Part shown: positions 8,011 to 16,268 of the stretch, in pieces
How positions within the stretch are numbered: position 1 is the stretch's first letter
Layout of the letters: each line of letters starts with the position of its first letter
Assembly: GCF_023520795.1 (NCBI RefSeq)
Contig: NZ_CP046605.1
Location: 620,001 to 684,000 of the forward strand
Direction: 5' to 3'
From: Corynebacterium accolens
GTDB taxonomy: Bacteria; Actinomycetota; Actinomycetes; Mycobacteriales; Mycobacteriaceae
DNA: 64,000 nucleotides
Notes under the pieces: model-generated
Seen by the model: the letters and a program-made list of their open reading frames with translations, nothing else
Told to the model about the DNA's origin: nothing
The model's database searches: none
Translations under genes and position numbers: made by a program

Positions 8011-9087
8011 TTACCGGGGCTTTACCGCCTTGAGCGCCTTGCTGATCCCGCTTTGCAAGGTAGGCCGCGATTGCTTCATGGGGTGGGCAATGGCGCGCAG
8101 CCCCATATACGCAATCTGATCGGCGGCGCGATTGAGCGGATCCCCAGCATGGCCGAGCACCCTGCGAATATCCACCTCGCAGGTGCCTTCGAGGTCGCCC
8201 CAGGCCTGTTGGAACCGGGAACGCGCGCCAGACGAGACACCGCGCCACCTGCGTCCAGATCGTGCCGCCTTCGAGCCTTTCTTGTGCACAATGTGGTTGA
8301 CCGCATCCAATGCCGCAACAGAATCGGATTCGATGACAGCCTTTGTCGCACCTACCTTGAGCAGGTACTTTAACGCGAGCGTGAGCGCTTCTAGTTCCAG
8401 TTCGTCCGTGCTAGCTTTCGTCTCGCGGGTGCGCAGGCGGTAGTCACCGTTTCCCGCCACGAAACACATCGAGCCCTTGAATACGGTATCGGAGGAGGCG
8501 TCGGTAGCGATGCGCGCTACCGCGCCCGCCGGCCACGACGTCGTGTGCGAGAAGTTGGGCCACCATTTCGCCTCTGGCGTTTCGACGTGGTTGGCTTCTT
8601 TCTTTTTCGGGGCCTCGCCCAGCTTGCGCGCCTTCCGCGCGGTCAGGCCAGCTTGTTTGCGGCGTGCGGAGCTCGCGCTTGCCGATGCCCGATTCTCCCC
8701 CGCAAAGCTCCCCGTCACCGTATAGCCGCGCTTCTCGAGCGCCGCTCGGAGCGCATTTTGCCTGCGCCCGGTGACAATCCAGGTGCGCCCATCGATTCCG
8801 TGCAGGGCGCGTTGCAGCTCGCGTACCGCAACTTTAACGATATCGCCTTTTTTGATCTGGCCTTTGCGCACGAAGCGTGCCTGGGCGGTATTGACCGCAA
8901 TGACCCACCCCTCGATGGTTCCATCCTCCGCTGAATCCCAGCGTTCATCCCACAACGCGATCGCCACATGGACCGGCGCAGATACCATGTCCTTGGTGAT
9001 TTTGCGGGTGCCATAGGTGCGCGATTGCGTGCCGGTAAGTGCTGAGAGCTCGAGGGGTTCCATTGGTTCTAGTAAATCACGCCCCAT
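8011..9087 (-). CDS. RNase H-fold protein
   Basis: About 358 residues from the ATG at 9087; an ATG at 9063 and a longer open frame to 9324 are alternatives, and no start has a good ribosome binding site. The C-terminal half is RNase H-like: IATDASSD with a first acidic residue, an ELELEALTLAL glutamate, VIESDSVAALDAVNHIV, and RRVLGHAGDPLNRAADQIAYMG. The N-terminal half (APVHVAIALWDERWDSAEDGTIEGW) and the basic Ala/Lys linker are not recognised. Whether it cleaves RNA in RNA-DNA hybrids or acts on another substrate cannot be told. Monocistronic, convergent to galK. Confidence 0.75.
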   Translation of the reverse strand: MGRDLLEPMEPLELSALTGTQSRTYGTRKITKDMVSAPVHVAIALWDERWDSAEDGTIEGWVIAVNTAQARFVRKGQIKKGDIVKVAVRELQRALHGIDGRTWIVTGRRQNALRAALEKRGYTVTGSFAGENRASASASSARRKQAGLTARKARKLGEAPKKKEANHVETPEAKWWPNFSHTTSWPAGAVARIATDASSDTVFKGSMCFVAGNGDYRLRTRETKASTDELELEALTLALKYLLKVGATKAVIESDSVAALDAVNHIVHKKGSKAARSGRRWRGVSSGARSRFQQAWGDLEGTCEVDIRRVLGHAGDPLNRAADQIAYMGLRAIAHPMKQSRPTLQSGISKALKAVKPR

Positions 9088-9305
9088 TCCAGCGGTGAGC
9101 TGCACGCGCCTGATGTGGGCTCGATTCGTGAAGGTTCGCGATAGTTCTAGTACTCGTTGCGGTCCGGACCGCAACAGTGCCGCAAAGAGCTGTACGGTGG
9201 GCTGTTCAAAGGGCCCCTCAGAAGCTCCGCCAAAAGCTGCGCAAAGCCGCTTCAGCATACTCCGCAACCGGCAGCTCGAAGGCCTCCTCAGGGAGCTTCG
9301 CAAAA

Positions 9306-9395
9306 TGTGCAGGGTCCTATGCAATATTTGAAGAAGATTTGCGATATTTGAGGCGCCAGTTTGCTCAGTTATTGCAGTGGAGGTTGACCATAGGA
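9306..9395. repeat. Dispersed intergenic repeat, copy A
   Basis: Starts with TGCAGGGTCCTATGC and continues through a TGCGATATTTGAGG block to TTTGCTCAG. The same order of blocks with substitutions and indels recurs at 20782-20870. It lies across the upstream end of the RNase H-fold gene region and the intergenic gap before the DUF559 gene. No coding potential seen. Confidence 0.6.
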
Positions 9396-9574
9396 GGCTG
9401 ACCTTCGAACTCTGACCAAAGCGACCGACTTCCGGGCCTTCGCAAAAGGTGTTAGTCGCCCGTCTCGTGGGATTGGCACCCGTTCGGTGCAGGTGTCCCG
9501 CAAGGAGCTCAGAATGTGACCATTTGGAGCATCACGCTCAGCAGTTTCTCCAAGAAGCGGCGAAGATAAAGAGC
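9396..9574. other. Intergenic region before the DUF559 gene
   Basis: I see no gene, terminator or clear promoter pair here; base composition drops in GC toward the DUF559 gene. In-frame codons continue upstream of its chosen ATG but look non-coding. Confidence 0.4.
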
Positions 9575-10474
9575 ATGTTAAATCATGAGTTCATTAATCT
9601 TCGTTATGCAGGTTTAACTAGTCCTTACTATCCAGCGCTCTACTCAGGAGAACTAAAGCGGGTTGCACCCTGGATTGCAGTAAAAACAACGACGTGGGAA
9701 AGCTGGCCATGGCATAAGCAACAGTTGGCCCTTACTTTAGGGGCCGGCCTAAGTGCGCACAGGGCATCGTTGGTGGCTAAGTCAGCTGCGCGTATTTGGG
9801 GAATTTGGGTGATTCCTCGAAGAAACGAGATCATTGAACTTGCCTCGCCGTCAGGAAGTATCCCACCGCAAACGCAGTGGCCGCGAAAGTATTACCGAAT
9901 GGCTCGGATAGAGGAAACAACGGTGGAAAGGGCTGGAGTCCGCGTGACGAATCCGGCGCGGACATGCTTGGATATCGCCAGGCTACATGGGTTTGCGGAG
10001 GGGCTTGTTGCGGTCGATTCCGCGTTACGTGCGGGCCTGGTTTCGGTAGAAGATCTGAAGGAAACACGGGCAGCGATGGCTCGGATGAAGGGGCCTATCC
10101 CCATGAAAATGGTAGTCAAGCATGCGTATGCCGGTTCCGAATCACCGTACGAGTCGCTTTTGCGGGCGTTAATTATTGAAAGGATTCCCGCTGCCACTGT
10201 GTATCCTCAATTTCGCGTATTGGGAAAGTATCGGGCTGACTTATGTATCGATGGGTGGCTCATTATCGAGGTCGACGGGGACACTAAGTACGACGGTACG
10301 TATGGGACAGCGCCGGAAACAGTGGTCAAGGAACAGATGCGCCGGCAACGAGAAATCGAAAACCAGCAATTTACGGTATTGAGATTTGGGCCAAAAGAGC
10401 TGGTCAATGACCCGAATAGGGTCGTAGAGACAATAGTTGAATACCTGGAGCGAAAGGCGGGAAAAGTAGCGTAG
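9575..10474 (+). CDS. DUF559-type nuclease-fold protein with AbiEi-like N-terminus
   Basis: 299 residues from the ATG at 9575. The C-terminal region has the DUF559/Vsr-like PDDEXK pattern: SPYESLLRALII, YPQFRVLGKYRADLCIDG, LIIEVDGDTKYDG (Asp and Glu-x-Asp candidates for metal binding), a basic helix KEQMRRQREIE and VLRFGPKELVNDP. The N-terminal part (LTLGAGLSAHRASLVAKSAARIWGI and VTNPARTCLDIARLHGFAEGLVAVDSALR) resembles the AbiEi/winged-helix proteins common as stand-alone genes in actinobacteria. Codon use is clearly more AT-rich than its neighbours, suggesting transfer. It may be a defence or repair nuclease; substrate unknown. Confidence 0.75.
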   Translation: MLNHEFINLRYAGLTSPYYPALYSGELKRVAPWIAVKTTTWESWPWHKQQLALTLGAGLSAHRASLVAKSAARIWGIWVIPRRNEIIELASPSGSIPPQTQWPRKYYRMARIEETTVERAGVRVTNPARTCLDIARLHGFAEGLVAVDSALRAGLVSVEDLKETRAAMARMKGPIPMKMVVKHAYAGSESPYESLLRALIIERIPAATVYPQFRVLGKYRADLCIDGWLIIEVDGDTKYDGTYGTAPETVVKEQMRRQREIENQQFTVLRFGPKELVNDPNRVVETIVEYLERKAGKVA

Positions 10475-10504
10475 ATCACCCCCGCAGCACCCCTTGCCAT
10501 AAAT

Positions 10505-10517
10505 GTTGTTGAACAAC
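10505..10517. promoter_or_regulatory. FadR-like GntR operator at the NRAMP-type gene promoter
   Basis: The core TTGTTGAACAA (10506-10516) is a perfect fit to the TNGTNNNACNA pattern of FadR/FCD-subfamily GntR regulators. The identical 11-mer occurs at 18637-18647 in front of pxpA at the other end of the cluster. An FCD-type GntR gene lies between them at 12589-13206. Confidence 0.75.
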
Positions 10518-10577
10518 CTCCGGGGGAGCAATTATGATGATGCGAATCACATTTAGGAGAGACCGGCGTCACGAAAG

Positions 10578-11798
10578 GTGAAATTAGTGAGTGCTGAAAA
10601 ACAGGCTTCCGCCCCGCCCAAGGGCATCGGCGCCATGGCAGGCGCCATGTTCCTCATGGCTACCTCGGCTATCGGTCCGGGCTTTTTGACCCAGACTTCG
10701 GTCTTTACCGTCCAGATGGGCGCTTCTTTTGCCTTCGCGATTGCGCTGTCCATCCTCGTGGACATTGCCATCCAGCTCAATGTGTGGCGCGTGCTCTGCG
10801 TGACGGGAATGCGCGCCAATACCTTGGGAAATACTGTCCTGCCCGGCTTGGGCTGGGTTCTCGCAGGCTTCGTCTTTTTCGGCGGTGCGATTTTTAATAT
10901 CGGTAATATCGCCGGCGCAGGCTTGGGCTTGAACGCGATGCTGGGCATCGATGCCCGCATCGGTGGCGTCATTGCGGCGGCGATTGCGGTTTTCATCTTC
11001 CTCTCCCGCCGCGCTGGAATGGCGTTGGACCGTCTCGTGGCCGCCCTGGGCGCGGTGATGATCCTGCTCATGCTGTATGTGGCCATCGTCAGCCAGCCGC
11101 CGGTAGGGGAGGCGCTGAAGAATACCGTCGCGCCGGGTGAAATCGATTTCTTCGTCATTACCACCATCATCGGCGGTACCGTCGGCGGCTATATTACTTT
11201 CGCCGGCGCGCACCGGTTGATCGATGCAGGCTTATCCGGCGTTGAAAACGTCAAGAATATTACGCGGACCTCCGTCAGCGGCATCATCGTCACCGGTATT
11301 ATGCGCATGCTGCTCTTCTTAGCGGTATTGGGTGTGGTGGCTACCGGCGTCACGCTAAAAGAAAATAATACCGCCGCCGATGCCTTCTACCACGCGGCCG
11401 GTGAATTCGGCCTCCGTGCATTTGGCATGGTGCTTTTTGCCGCGGGCCTGTCTTCCGTCATCGGCGCCGCCTATACCTCGGTATCCTTCGTGACCACCCA
11501 GGAAACCCCGGCCCGGACCCGTAATATCTTCACCGTTATCTTCATTGCGGTCTGCACGGTCATTTTTGTAATAATCAATTCCGCGCCGCAAAAGCTCTTG
11601 ATCTTCGCCGGTGCGATTAACGGGCTCATCCTTCCCATCGGCTTCGCGCTGGTGATGTGGGTAGCTTGGCGCCGCAAGGATCTGCTGCAGGGTTATAAGT
11701 ATCCAAAGTGGCTGCTTATCCTTGGCGGCTTGGCCTGGTTGCTTACCATTTTCATCGGCCTCCGCGCAGTCTCAGGAATCACAGCAATATGGGCATAA
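10578..11798 (+). CDS. NRAMP-like transporter of the YcsG type
   Basis: Membrane protein of 406 residues with about eleven hydrophobic segments. The start region MATSAIGPGFLTQTSVFTVQMGASFAFA corresponds to the first NRAMP helix, where canonical metal transporters have a DPGN motif; here it reads IGPGFLTQ, so the metal-binding Asp is missing. B. subtilis ycsG, a relative, lies in the ycsFGI-kip (pxp) operon, as here. I therefore infer a carrier for an organic substrate such as 5-oxoproline rather than Mn2+/Fe2+. Its stop overlaps the next start (TAATG). Preceded by a FadR-like operator at 10505-10517. Confidence 0.85.
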   Translation: MKLVSAEKQASAPPKGIGAMAGAMFLMATSAIGPGFLTQTSVFTVQMGASFAFAIALSILVDIAIQLNVWRVLCVTGMRANTLGNTVLPGLGWVLAGFVFFGGAIFNIGNIAGAGLGLNAMLGIDARIGGVIAAAIAVFIFLSRRAGMALDRLVAALGAVMILLMLYVAIVSQPPVGEALKNTVAPGEIDFFVITTIIGGTVGGYITFAGAHRLIDAGLSGVENVKNITRTSVSGIIVTGIMRMLLFLAVLGVVATGVTLKENNTAADAFYHAAGEFGLRAFGMVLFAAGLSSVIGAAYTSVSFVTTQETPARTRNIFTVIFIAVCTVIFVIINSAPQKLLIFAGAINGLILPIGFALVMWVAWRRKDLLQGYKYPKWLLILGGLAWLLTIFIGLRAVSGITAIWA

Positions 11799-12568
11799 TG
11801 CACACGCCAGAAGAGGTGCGCGAGTTCGCGCGCACCCACGAGATGACCACCACCGCCGGGCACGCGCGGGGCTACATGCAGGCCAACCTGCTCTCGCTGC
11901 CCAGCGCATACGCCTTCGACTTCCTGCTCTTTGCCCAGCGCAACCCCAAGCCGTGCCCCATCGTCGGTGTACTTGAGGCGGGGCAGTACACCTCGGATCT
12001 GCTGCCTGGTGGCGATATTCGCACCGATATTCCGGCCTATCGCATCTTTGAAAACGGTGAGCACACGGCCACGCTTGCCGATGCCACCTCCTATTACACC
12101 CCCGACATGGTCAGCTTCCTCATCGGCTGTTCGTTTACCTTTGAAACGGCGTTGGTGGATGCGGGTATAGAGATCGCGCATATCGAACAGCAGCGCAATG
12201 TGCCGATGTACCGGACGAATATCCCCACTACTCCTGCGGGCGTATTCTCCGGGCCAATGGTGGTATCGATGCGCCCGATTCCGGCATCGCAGGTCTCCGA
12301 TGCGGTGCGCATTACCTCCCGCTATCCGTCCGTGCATGGTGCACCGGTGCATGTGGGGGATCCGGCGGCTATCGGCATCGCGGATTTAGCACACCCAGAC
12401 TTTGGTGATGCGGTGGATATTCCAGAAGGTTGCCTGCCCGTCTTTTGGGCGTGTGGGGTTACCCCGCAGGCCATCGTGATGGAATCAAAGCCAGAGCTGG
12501 CCATTTCCCATGCGCCGGGCAAGATGCTGGTGACCAATGCCCGCGATGCGGAGTACCTCATCCCTTAG
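11798..12568 (+). CDS. DUF1445 putative hydro-lyase (YcsI family)
   Basis: 256 residues from the ATG at 11798, which overlaps the transporter stop as TAATG; B. subtilis YcsI is nearly the same length. Typical DUF1445 segments: THEMTTTAGHARGYMQANLLSLP, CPIVGVLEAGQYTSDLLPGGDIRTDIPAYRIF, SFLIGCSFTFETALVDAGI, YRTNIPTTPAGVFSGPMVVSMRP, and VFWACGVTPQAIVMESKPELAISHAPGKMLVTN. Family members are annotated as D-glutamate cyclase-like or hydro-lyase-like; in humans a related domain is a D-glutamate cyclase, which makes 5-oxo-D-proline, so it fits a pyroglutamate cluster. Exact reaction not proven. Confidence 0.85.
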   Translation: MHTPEEVREFARTHEMTTTAGHARGYMQANLLSLPSAYAFDFLLFAQRNPKPCPIVGVLEAGQYTSDLLPGGDIRTDIPAYRIFENGEHTATLADATSYYTPDMVSFLIGCSFTFETALVDAGIEIAHIEQQRNVPMYRTNIPTTPAGVFSGPMVVSMRPIPASQVSDAVRITSRYPSVHGAPVHVGDPAAIGIADLAHPDFGDAVDIPEGCLPVFWACGVTPQAIVMESKPELAISHAPGKMLVTNARDAEYLIP

Positions 12569-12588
12569 GCATTTACCCCGCCGCTTAC

Positions 12589-13206
12589 TTAGTCTGTGAA
12601 GGACAAGATGGTATCGCAGGTTTCTAAGAGGCTATCGCGCAAGTGCGTGGTGGCCTCTTCGCGTTTTCCGTCCGCGATGAGCGTGGCTACAGCAACGTTG
12701 TCTTGAATGTGCTCGGCGTGCAGCTGCGGGTAGCGCGGGATGACCAATAAGAAGGTAAGCCGCATGCGCGCGAGCAGGTTGCTCATCTGCTCATCCAAGG
12801 TAGCGGAACCTAGCCCTGCTACCAGTGCTTGGTGGAAGCGCTGGTTAATGGAGGAGACTTCCTGGTGCTTATTGCGCCTTGCGCACTCGAAGGCGGAGGA
12901 GGCGAGGGAGATGAGCGAGGGGGCATCGGCAAATGCGCCCCACCGCACGGCGGCCGGCTCGATGGCGGCGCGAGCGGCGAATAAATCGCGGATATAGGCG
13001 GCATCCGGGGTGGCGATGAAGACGCCGCGGTGGGGGATGCGCTCGACCAGGCGCTCGGCGGCGAGCGTGGTAAAGGCCTCGCGGAGGGTATTGCGGGAGC
13101 AACCGAATTGCTCGGCCACCTTTACCTCACTGAGCTGCTCGCCGGGCTGAAAATTGCCGGCCGACATCTCTTGGCGCAAAGCGGTGGCGACGGACTGGGA
13201 AAGCAT
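12589..13206 (-). CDS. GntR-family regulator with FCD domain
   Basis: Transcriptional regulator of 205 residues from the ATG at 13206, which has AAGGTGAGGG just upstream; an ATG-like start at 13239 is possible. The winged helix-turn-helix spans residues about 8-72 (GEQLSEVKVAEQFGCSRNTLREAFTTLAAERLVERIPHRGVFI) and an FCD effector domain follows (LFAARAAIEPAAVRWGA, NQRFHQALVAGLGSATLDE, EHIQDNVAVATLIADGKREEATTHLRDSL). The FCD histidines suggest a metal-assisted carboxylate ligand. Convergent with the DUF1445 gene 20 bp away. Likely binds the TTGTTGAACAA sites at 10506 and 18637. Confidence 0.9.
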   Translation of the reverse strand: MLSQSVATALRQEMSAGNFQPGEQLSEVKVAEQFGCSRNTLREAFTTLAAERLVERIPHRGVFIATPDAAYIRDLFAARAAIEPAAVRWGAFADAPSLISLASSAFECARRNKHQEVSSINQRFHQALVAGLGSATLDEQMSNLLARMRLTFLLVIPRYPQLHAEHIQDNVAVATLIADGKREEATTHLRDSLLETCDTILSFTD

Positions 13207-13253
13207 GACCCTCACCTTACTGAATGGGTGAGGCGTCAACGGCCATTCCGTAT

Positions 13254-13334
13254 GACTTAAAGATCTAAAAGTTCTAAAGAGGTGGCAAAGTTCTAAAGGA
13301 TCTAAACTGAAACCATAGTTCTAAAGGATCTAAA
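13254..13334. repeat. Phased array of paired 8-bp units before the AAA+ ATPase gene
   Basis: Six copies of GATCTAAA or GTTCTAAA start at 13262, 13271, 13290, 13299, 13318 and 13327. They form three pairs; within a pair the units are 9 bases apart, and pairs repeat every 28 bases exactly. A degenerate unit GACTTAAA precedes at 13254. Pair 1 is GATC-then-GTTC, pairs 2 and 3 are GTTC-then-GATC. The array fills the divergent gap between the GntR gene and the ATPase gene and ends just before the ATPase ribosome binding site GGGAGGT (13336-13342). Best read as an operator or binding-site array. Confidence 0.85.
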
Positions 13335-13350
13335 TGGGAGGTCTGTCAGA

Positions 13351-14478
13351 GTGATTCCGGATAAGAATCCTTTTCGCCCCAGTTTCGGCGCGTCGCCGGT
13401 GCAGCTGGCCGGGCGCGAATTTGAAATCAGCTCGTTTAACTATGGGCTCCTGGGTGGCGTGGGCGCCATGCAGCGCGCCTTGCTGGTCAGCGGTACGCGC
13501 GGGGTGGGCAAAACGGTACTTCTCAATGAGTTTGAAGAATCCGCGCGCCGCCTTGGGTGGGTTGTCATCCGCGCCTATGCGGATGCCCAGATGGTGGCGC
13601 AGCTGCGCGATTCCACGATTCCGGAAGCCATAGAGGAGCTGGACTATACGGAGACTCCGGGCCGAAAGATCACGGGATTTTCTGTGGCGGGCGTGGGATC
13701 TGTAACGACGCAATTGCCCCACAACCAGGCCCAACCCAGCTTGGTTTCGCGGCTGCGCAGCCTCCTGAAGGCCGCGCGTGCGCATGATGCGGGCGTCCTA
13801 TTGACCGTCGATGAGGTGCAAGCGGCCAGCGTGGATGAGCTTGCGCAACTTGCCACCGCCATCCAGGATCTCATTCGCGACGAGTACGATATTGCCTTCG
13901 CCGCCGCGGGATTGACGTTTGGGGTAGAAGAGCTATTGGAGCACGAGGGCACCACCTTTTTGCGCCGCGCTCAACGGCTGGATTTGGGGCTGCTTGATGA
14001 TGCCACCGTAGCCGAAACCTTGCAGAGCACCGCCACCGCGGCTGGGCGCGGTTTCAGCGAGCGCGCTTTAAAGGAGGCGACCGCATTGGTGCAGGGGTAT
14101 CCGTACCTATTGCAGCTGGTCGGTGCTTTGGCGTGGACCCGTGCGGTACTCGATGGGGCGGATGCCATCGAAGAGCGTCACGTGTCCTCTATTGCGCGCG
14201 AGATTCCAGCGCATATGGGCAACCAGGTGCACAGGATTGCGTTGAAGAATGTTCCTGACGCCCAGCGCGCTTTTCTCAACGCCATGGCGGAGCTGGAATC
14301 CGAACACGGGGCTGATATTCCCACCGGTGCCATCGCGGCGCACCTGGGCAAGACTCCCAATGCCATTTCCATGGCCCGCAAGCTGCTTTTAGAACGCGAT
14401 CTCATCGCTAGCCGCAGCTACGGAACCGTGCATTTCCTTTTGCCCTACCTTGGCGAGTATTTGCGCAGCACGCGCTAG
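13351..14478 (+). CDS. AAA+ ATPase with C-terminal winged helix (Orc1/Cdc6-like architecture)
   Basis: 375 residues, GTG start at 13351 with GGGAGGT 8 bases upstream. Walker A GTRGVGKT is at residues 48-55 and Walker B VLLTVDEVQ at about 149-157; a sensor region (FAAAGL) follows. A C-terminal winged-helix domain is visible (IPTGAIAAHLGKTPNAISMARKLLLERDLIASRSYGTVHFLLPYLGEYL). The order P-loop ATPase then winged helix resembles AAA_16/Orc1-like ATPases, which are common but uncharacterised in actinobacteria. It lies inside an unrelated metabolic cluster with a phased repeat array directly upstream that it may bind. Its TAG stop shares the CTAG palindrome with the stop of the converging biotin carboxylase gene. 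Confidence 0.85.
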   Translation: MIPDKNPFRPSFGASPVQLAGREFEISSFNYGLLGGVGAMQRALLVSGTRGVGKTVLLNEFEESARRLGWVVIRAYADAQMVAQLRDSTIPEAIEELDYTETPGRKITGFSVAGVGSVTTQLPHNQAQPSLVSRLRSLLKAARAHDAGVLLTVDEVQAASVDELAQLATAIQDLIRDEYDIAFAAAGLTFGVEELLEHEGTTFLRRAQRLDLGLLDDATVAETLQSTATAAGRGFSERALKEATALVQGYPYLLQLVGALAWTRAVLDGADAIEERHVSSIAREIPAHMGNQVHRIALKNVPDAQRAFLNAMAELESEHGADIPTGAIAAHLGKTPNAISMARKLLLERDLIASRSYGTVHFLLPYLGEYLRSTR

Positions 14479-16268
14479 TCGATGGTCGCAATCACCGTCG
14501 CGGAATCCAGGCGGTCGCCCTCTTCAGCGAGGATCTTGATGGTGCCGCCGCGCGGGGCCTTGATGGCAGATTCCATCTTCATGGCCTCGACCGTGGCGAT
14601 GGAATCTCCTTCGGAGACGCTATCGCCATCGGATACATTCCAGGCCACGAGGTTGGCCTCGAAGGGGGAGGTGACCGCGTTATCGTCGCTGGACTGTGCC
14701 CCGGCCGTCGAGGGAGCGGTGGCAGTGGCACCAGAATCACCCGCGGCGCCCGCGCCAGCGCCGGCACCAGCACCAGCGAGGAAGTCCATGGGCACGCCGA
14801 TATTGACGAGTTTGCCATCGATTTCCACCGCTACCGTCCGGCGCTTGGTGTAGATGGCCTCGACCTTGTCTACCCGGTTGGCGGCAGAGGGCCGGTAGTT
14901 GTGGTCGAGCCAGTCGGTGAACACGCCGATGTCGCTGGCACCCGCATCGGCCTCGGCGGAAGACGGGGTGCCAATAAGTGCTGGCTCGTCCATCATGTCG
15001 CGGTGGAAGGGCAGCACGGTGCGCACGCCGGAGACGTCGAATTCGCGCAGCGCCTGGCGCGAACGGGCGAGGGCCACCTCGCGCGTGGGGCCCCAGACGA
15101 TGAGCTTGGCAATGAGCGAGTCATAGTACGGCGGGATAATGGATCCCGAGCGGACAGCAGAATCGACGCGGATGCCGGGGCCGGTGGGCGGCTCGAAGGA
15201 GACGATGGTGCCGGGGCAGGGGGCAAAGCCGTTGAGGATGTCTTCGGCATTGATGCGGAACTCGAAGGCGTGGCCGGTGGAGGCTGGATCCTCAGAGATA
15301 GACAGAGGCTCGCCCGCGGCGATGCGGAATTGCTCGGCGATGATATCGGTGCCGGTCACCACCTCGGTTACGGGGTGCTCGACCTGGACGCGGGTATTGA
15401 CCTCCAAGAAGGAGATGGTGCCGTCCTCGGAAACGATGTATTCCACGGTGCCGGCTCCGGTATAGCCCACGTGGGAGCAGATGGAGCGGGCACCTTCGAT
15501 GATGCCGGTGCGCTGGGCATCGGAAAGCGCAGGTGCCGGGGCCTCCTCGATGAGCTTTTGGAAGCGGCGCTGGGTGGAGCAATCGCGGGTGCCTAGCACG
15601 CGGACGTTGCCGTGGGTATCCGCCAGGACCTGCGCCTCTACGTGGCGCGGGTGGGTCAGGAACTTCTCCACGTAGCACTCGGCGCGGCCGAATGCCTCCA
15701 TAGCCTCGCGCCCGGCGGAGTTGAACGCGCCTTCGATCTCATCCATGGAGTCCACGACTTTAAGGCCGCGCCCGCCGCCGCCATAAGCGGCCTTGATGGC
15801 AATCGGCAGCCCATGCTCCTCAGCAAAGGCGCGGGCCTCCTGCCAATCATCAATCGGATCGGAGGTGCCCGGAGCCAGGGGCGCGCCGACCTCTTCGGCC
15901 ACGCGGCGCGCGGCAATCTTATCGCCCAACAGCTCGATGGACTCCGGGGATGGGCCGATCCACACCATGCCGGCATCGGTGACGGTGCGGGCAAAGTCGG
16001 CGTTTTCGGAGAGGAAACCGTAGCCCGGGTGGATGGCATCGGCGCCGGTGCGCACGGCGATATCCAGCAGCGCCGGGATATTCATGTAAGTATCGGCGGC
16101 GGTATTGCCGGGCAGCGCATAGGCTTCATCGGCAACCTGGGTGTGCAGGGCACCGGCGTCGGCCTCGGAATAAATGGCGACGGACTTAATACCCAAGTCG
16201 CGGGCTACGCGGGCGATGCGCACGGCGATTTCGCCGCGGTTAGCAATGAGGACGGTTTTAATCTGCAT
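14475..16268 (-). CDS. Biotin carboxylase / biotin carboxyl carrier fusion of the pxp cluster
   Basis: 597 residues. The biotin carboxylase part covers about residues 1-450 (KTVLIANRGEIAVRIARVARDLG, ATP-grasp loop AAYGGGGRGLKVV, EVNTRVQVEHPVTE). A glycine/alanine hinge (GAGAGAGA) leads to a biotinyl domain with VEAMKMES at residue about 564, the lysine carrying biotin. No acyl-CoA carboxyltransferase gene is near; instead the gene overlaps by 11 bases with the PxpB-PxpC fusion upstream, so the two are translated together. That PxpBC pair is homologous to the carboxyltransferase domain of urea carboxylase, so the substrate may be a lactam or amide rather than an acyl-CoA. Confidence 0.9.
   Translation of the reverse strand: MQIKTVLIANRGEIAVRIARVARDLGIKSVAIYSEADAGALHTQVADEAYALPGNTAADTYMNIPALLDIAVRTGADAIHPGYGFLSENADFARTVTDAGMVWIGPSPESIELLGDKIAARRVAEEVGAPLAPGTSDPIDDWQEARAFAEEHGLPIAIKAAYGGGGRGLKVVDSMDEIEGAFNSAGREAMEAFGRAECYVEKFLTHPRHVEAQVLADTHGNVRVLGTRDCSTQRRFQKLIEEAPAPALSDAQRTGIIEGARSICSHVGYTGAGTVEYIVSEDGTISFLEVNTRVQVEHPVTEVVTGTDIIAEQFRIAAGEPLSISEDPASTGHAFEFRINAEDILNGFAPCPGTIVSFEPPTGPGIRVDSAVRSGSIIPPYYDSLIAKLIVWGPTREVALARSRQALREFDVSGVRTVLPFHRDMMDEPALIGTPSSAEADAGASDIGVFTDWLDHNYRPSAANRVDKVEAIYTKRRTVAVEIDGKLVNIGVPMDFLAGAGAGAGAGAAGDSGATATAPSTAGAQSSDDNAVTSPFEANLVAWNVSDGDSVSEGDSIATVEAMKMESAIKAPRGGTIKILAEEGDRLDSATVIATID

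Noticed and set aside
8003-8015. Terminator between galK and the RNase H-fold gene
   Set aside because: GGTAACCGTTACC is a small palindrome but with a one-base loop and no T-run; it overlaps the RNase H stop codon.
13254-13334. CRISPR-like spaced repeats
   Set aside because: Units are 8 bp, gaps 1 and 11 bp, and there are no cas genes; an operator array fits better.
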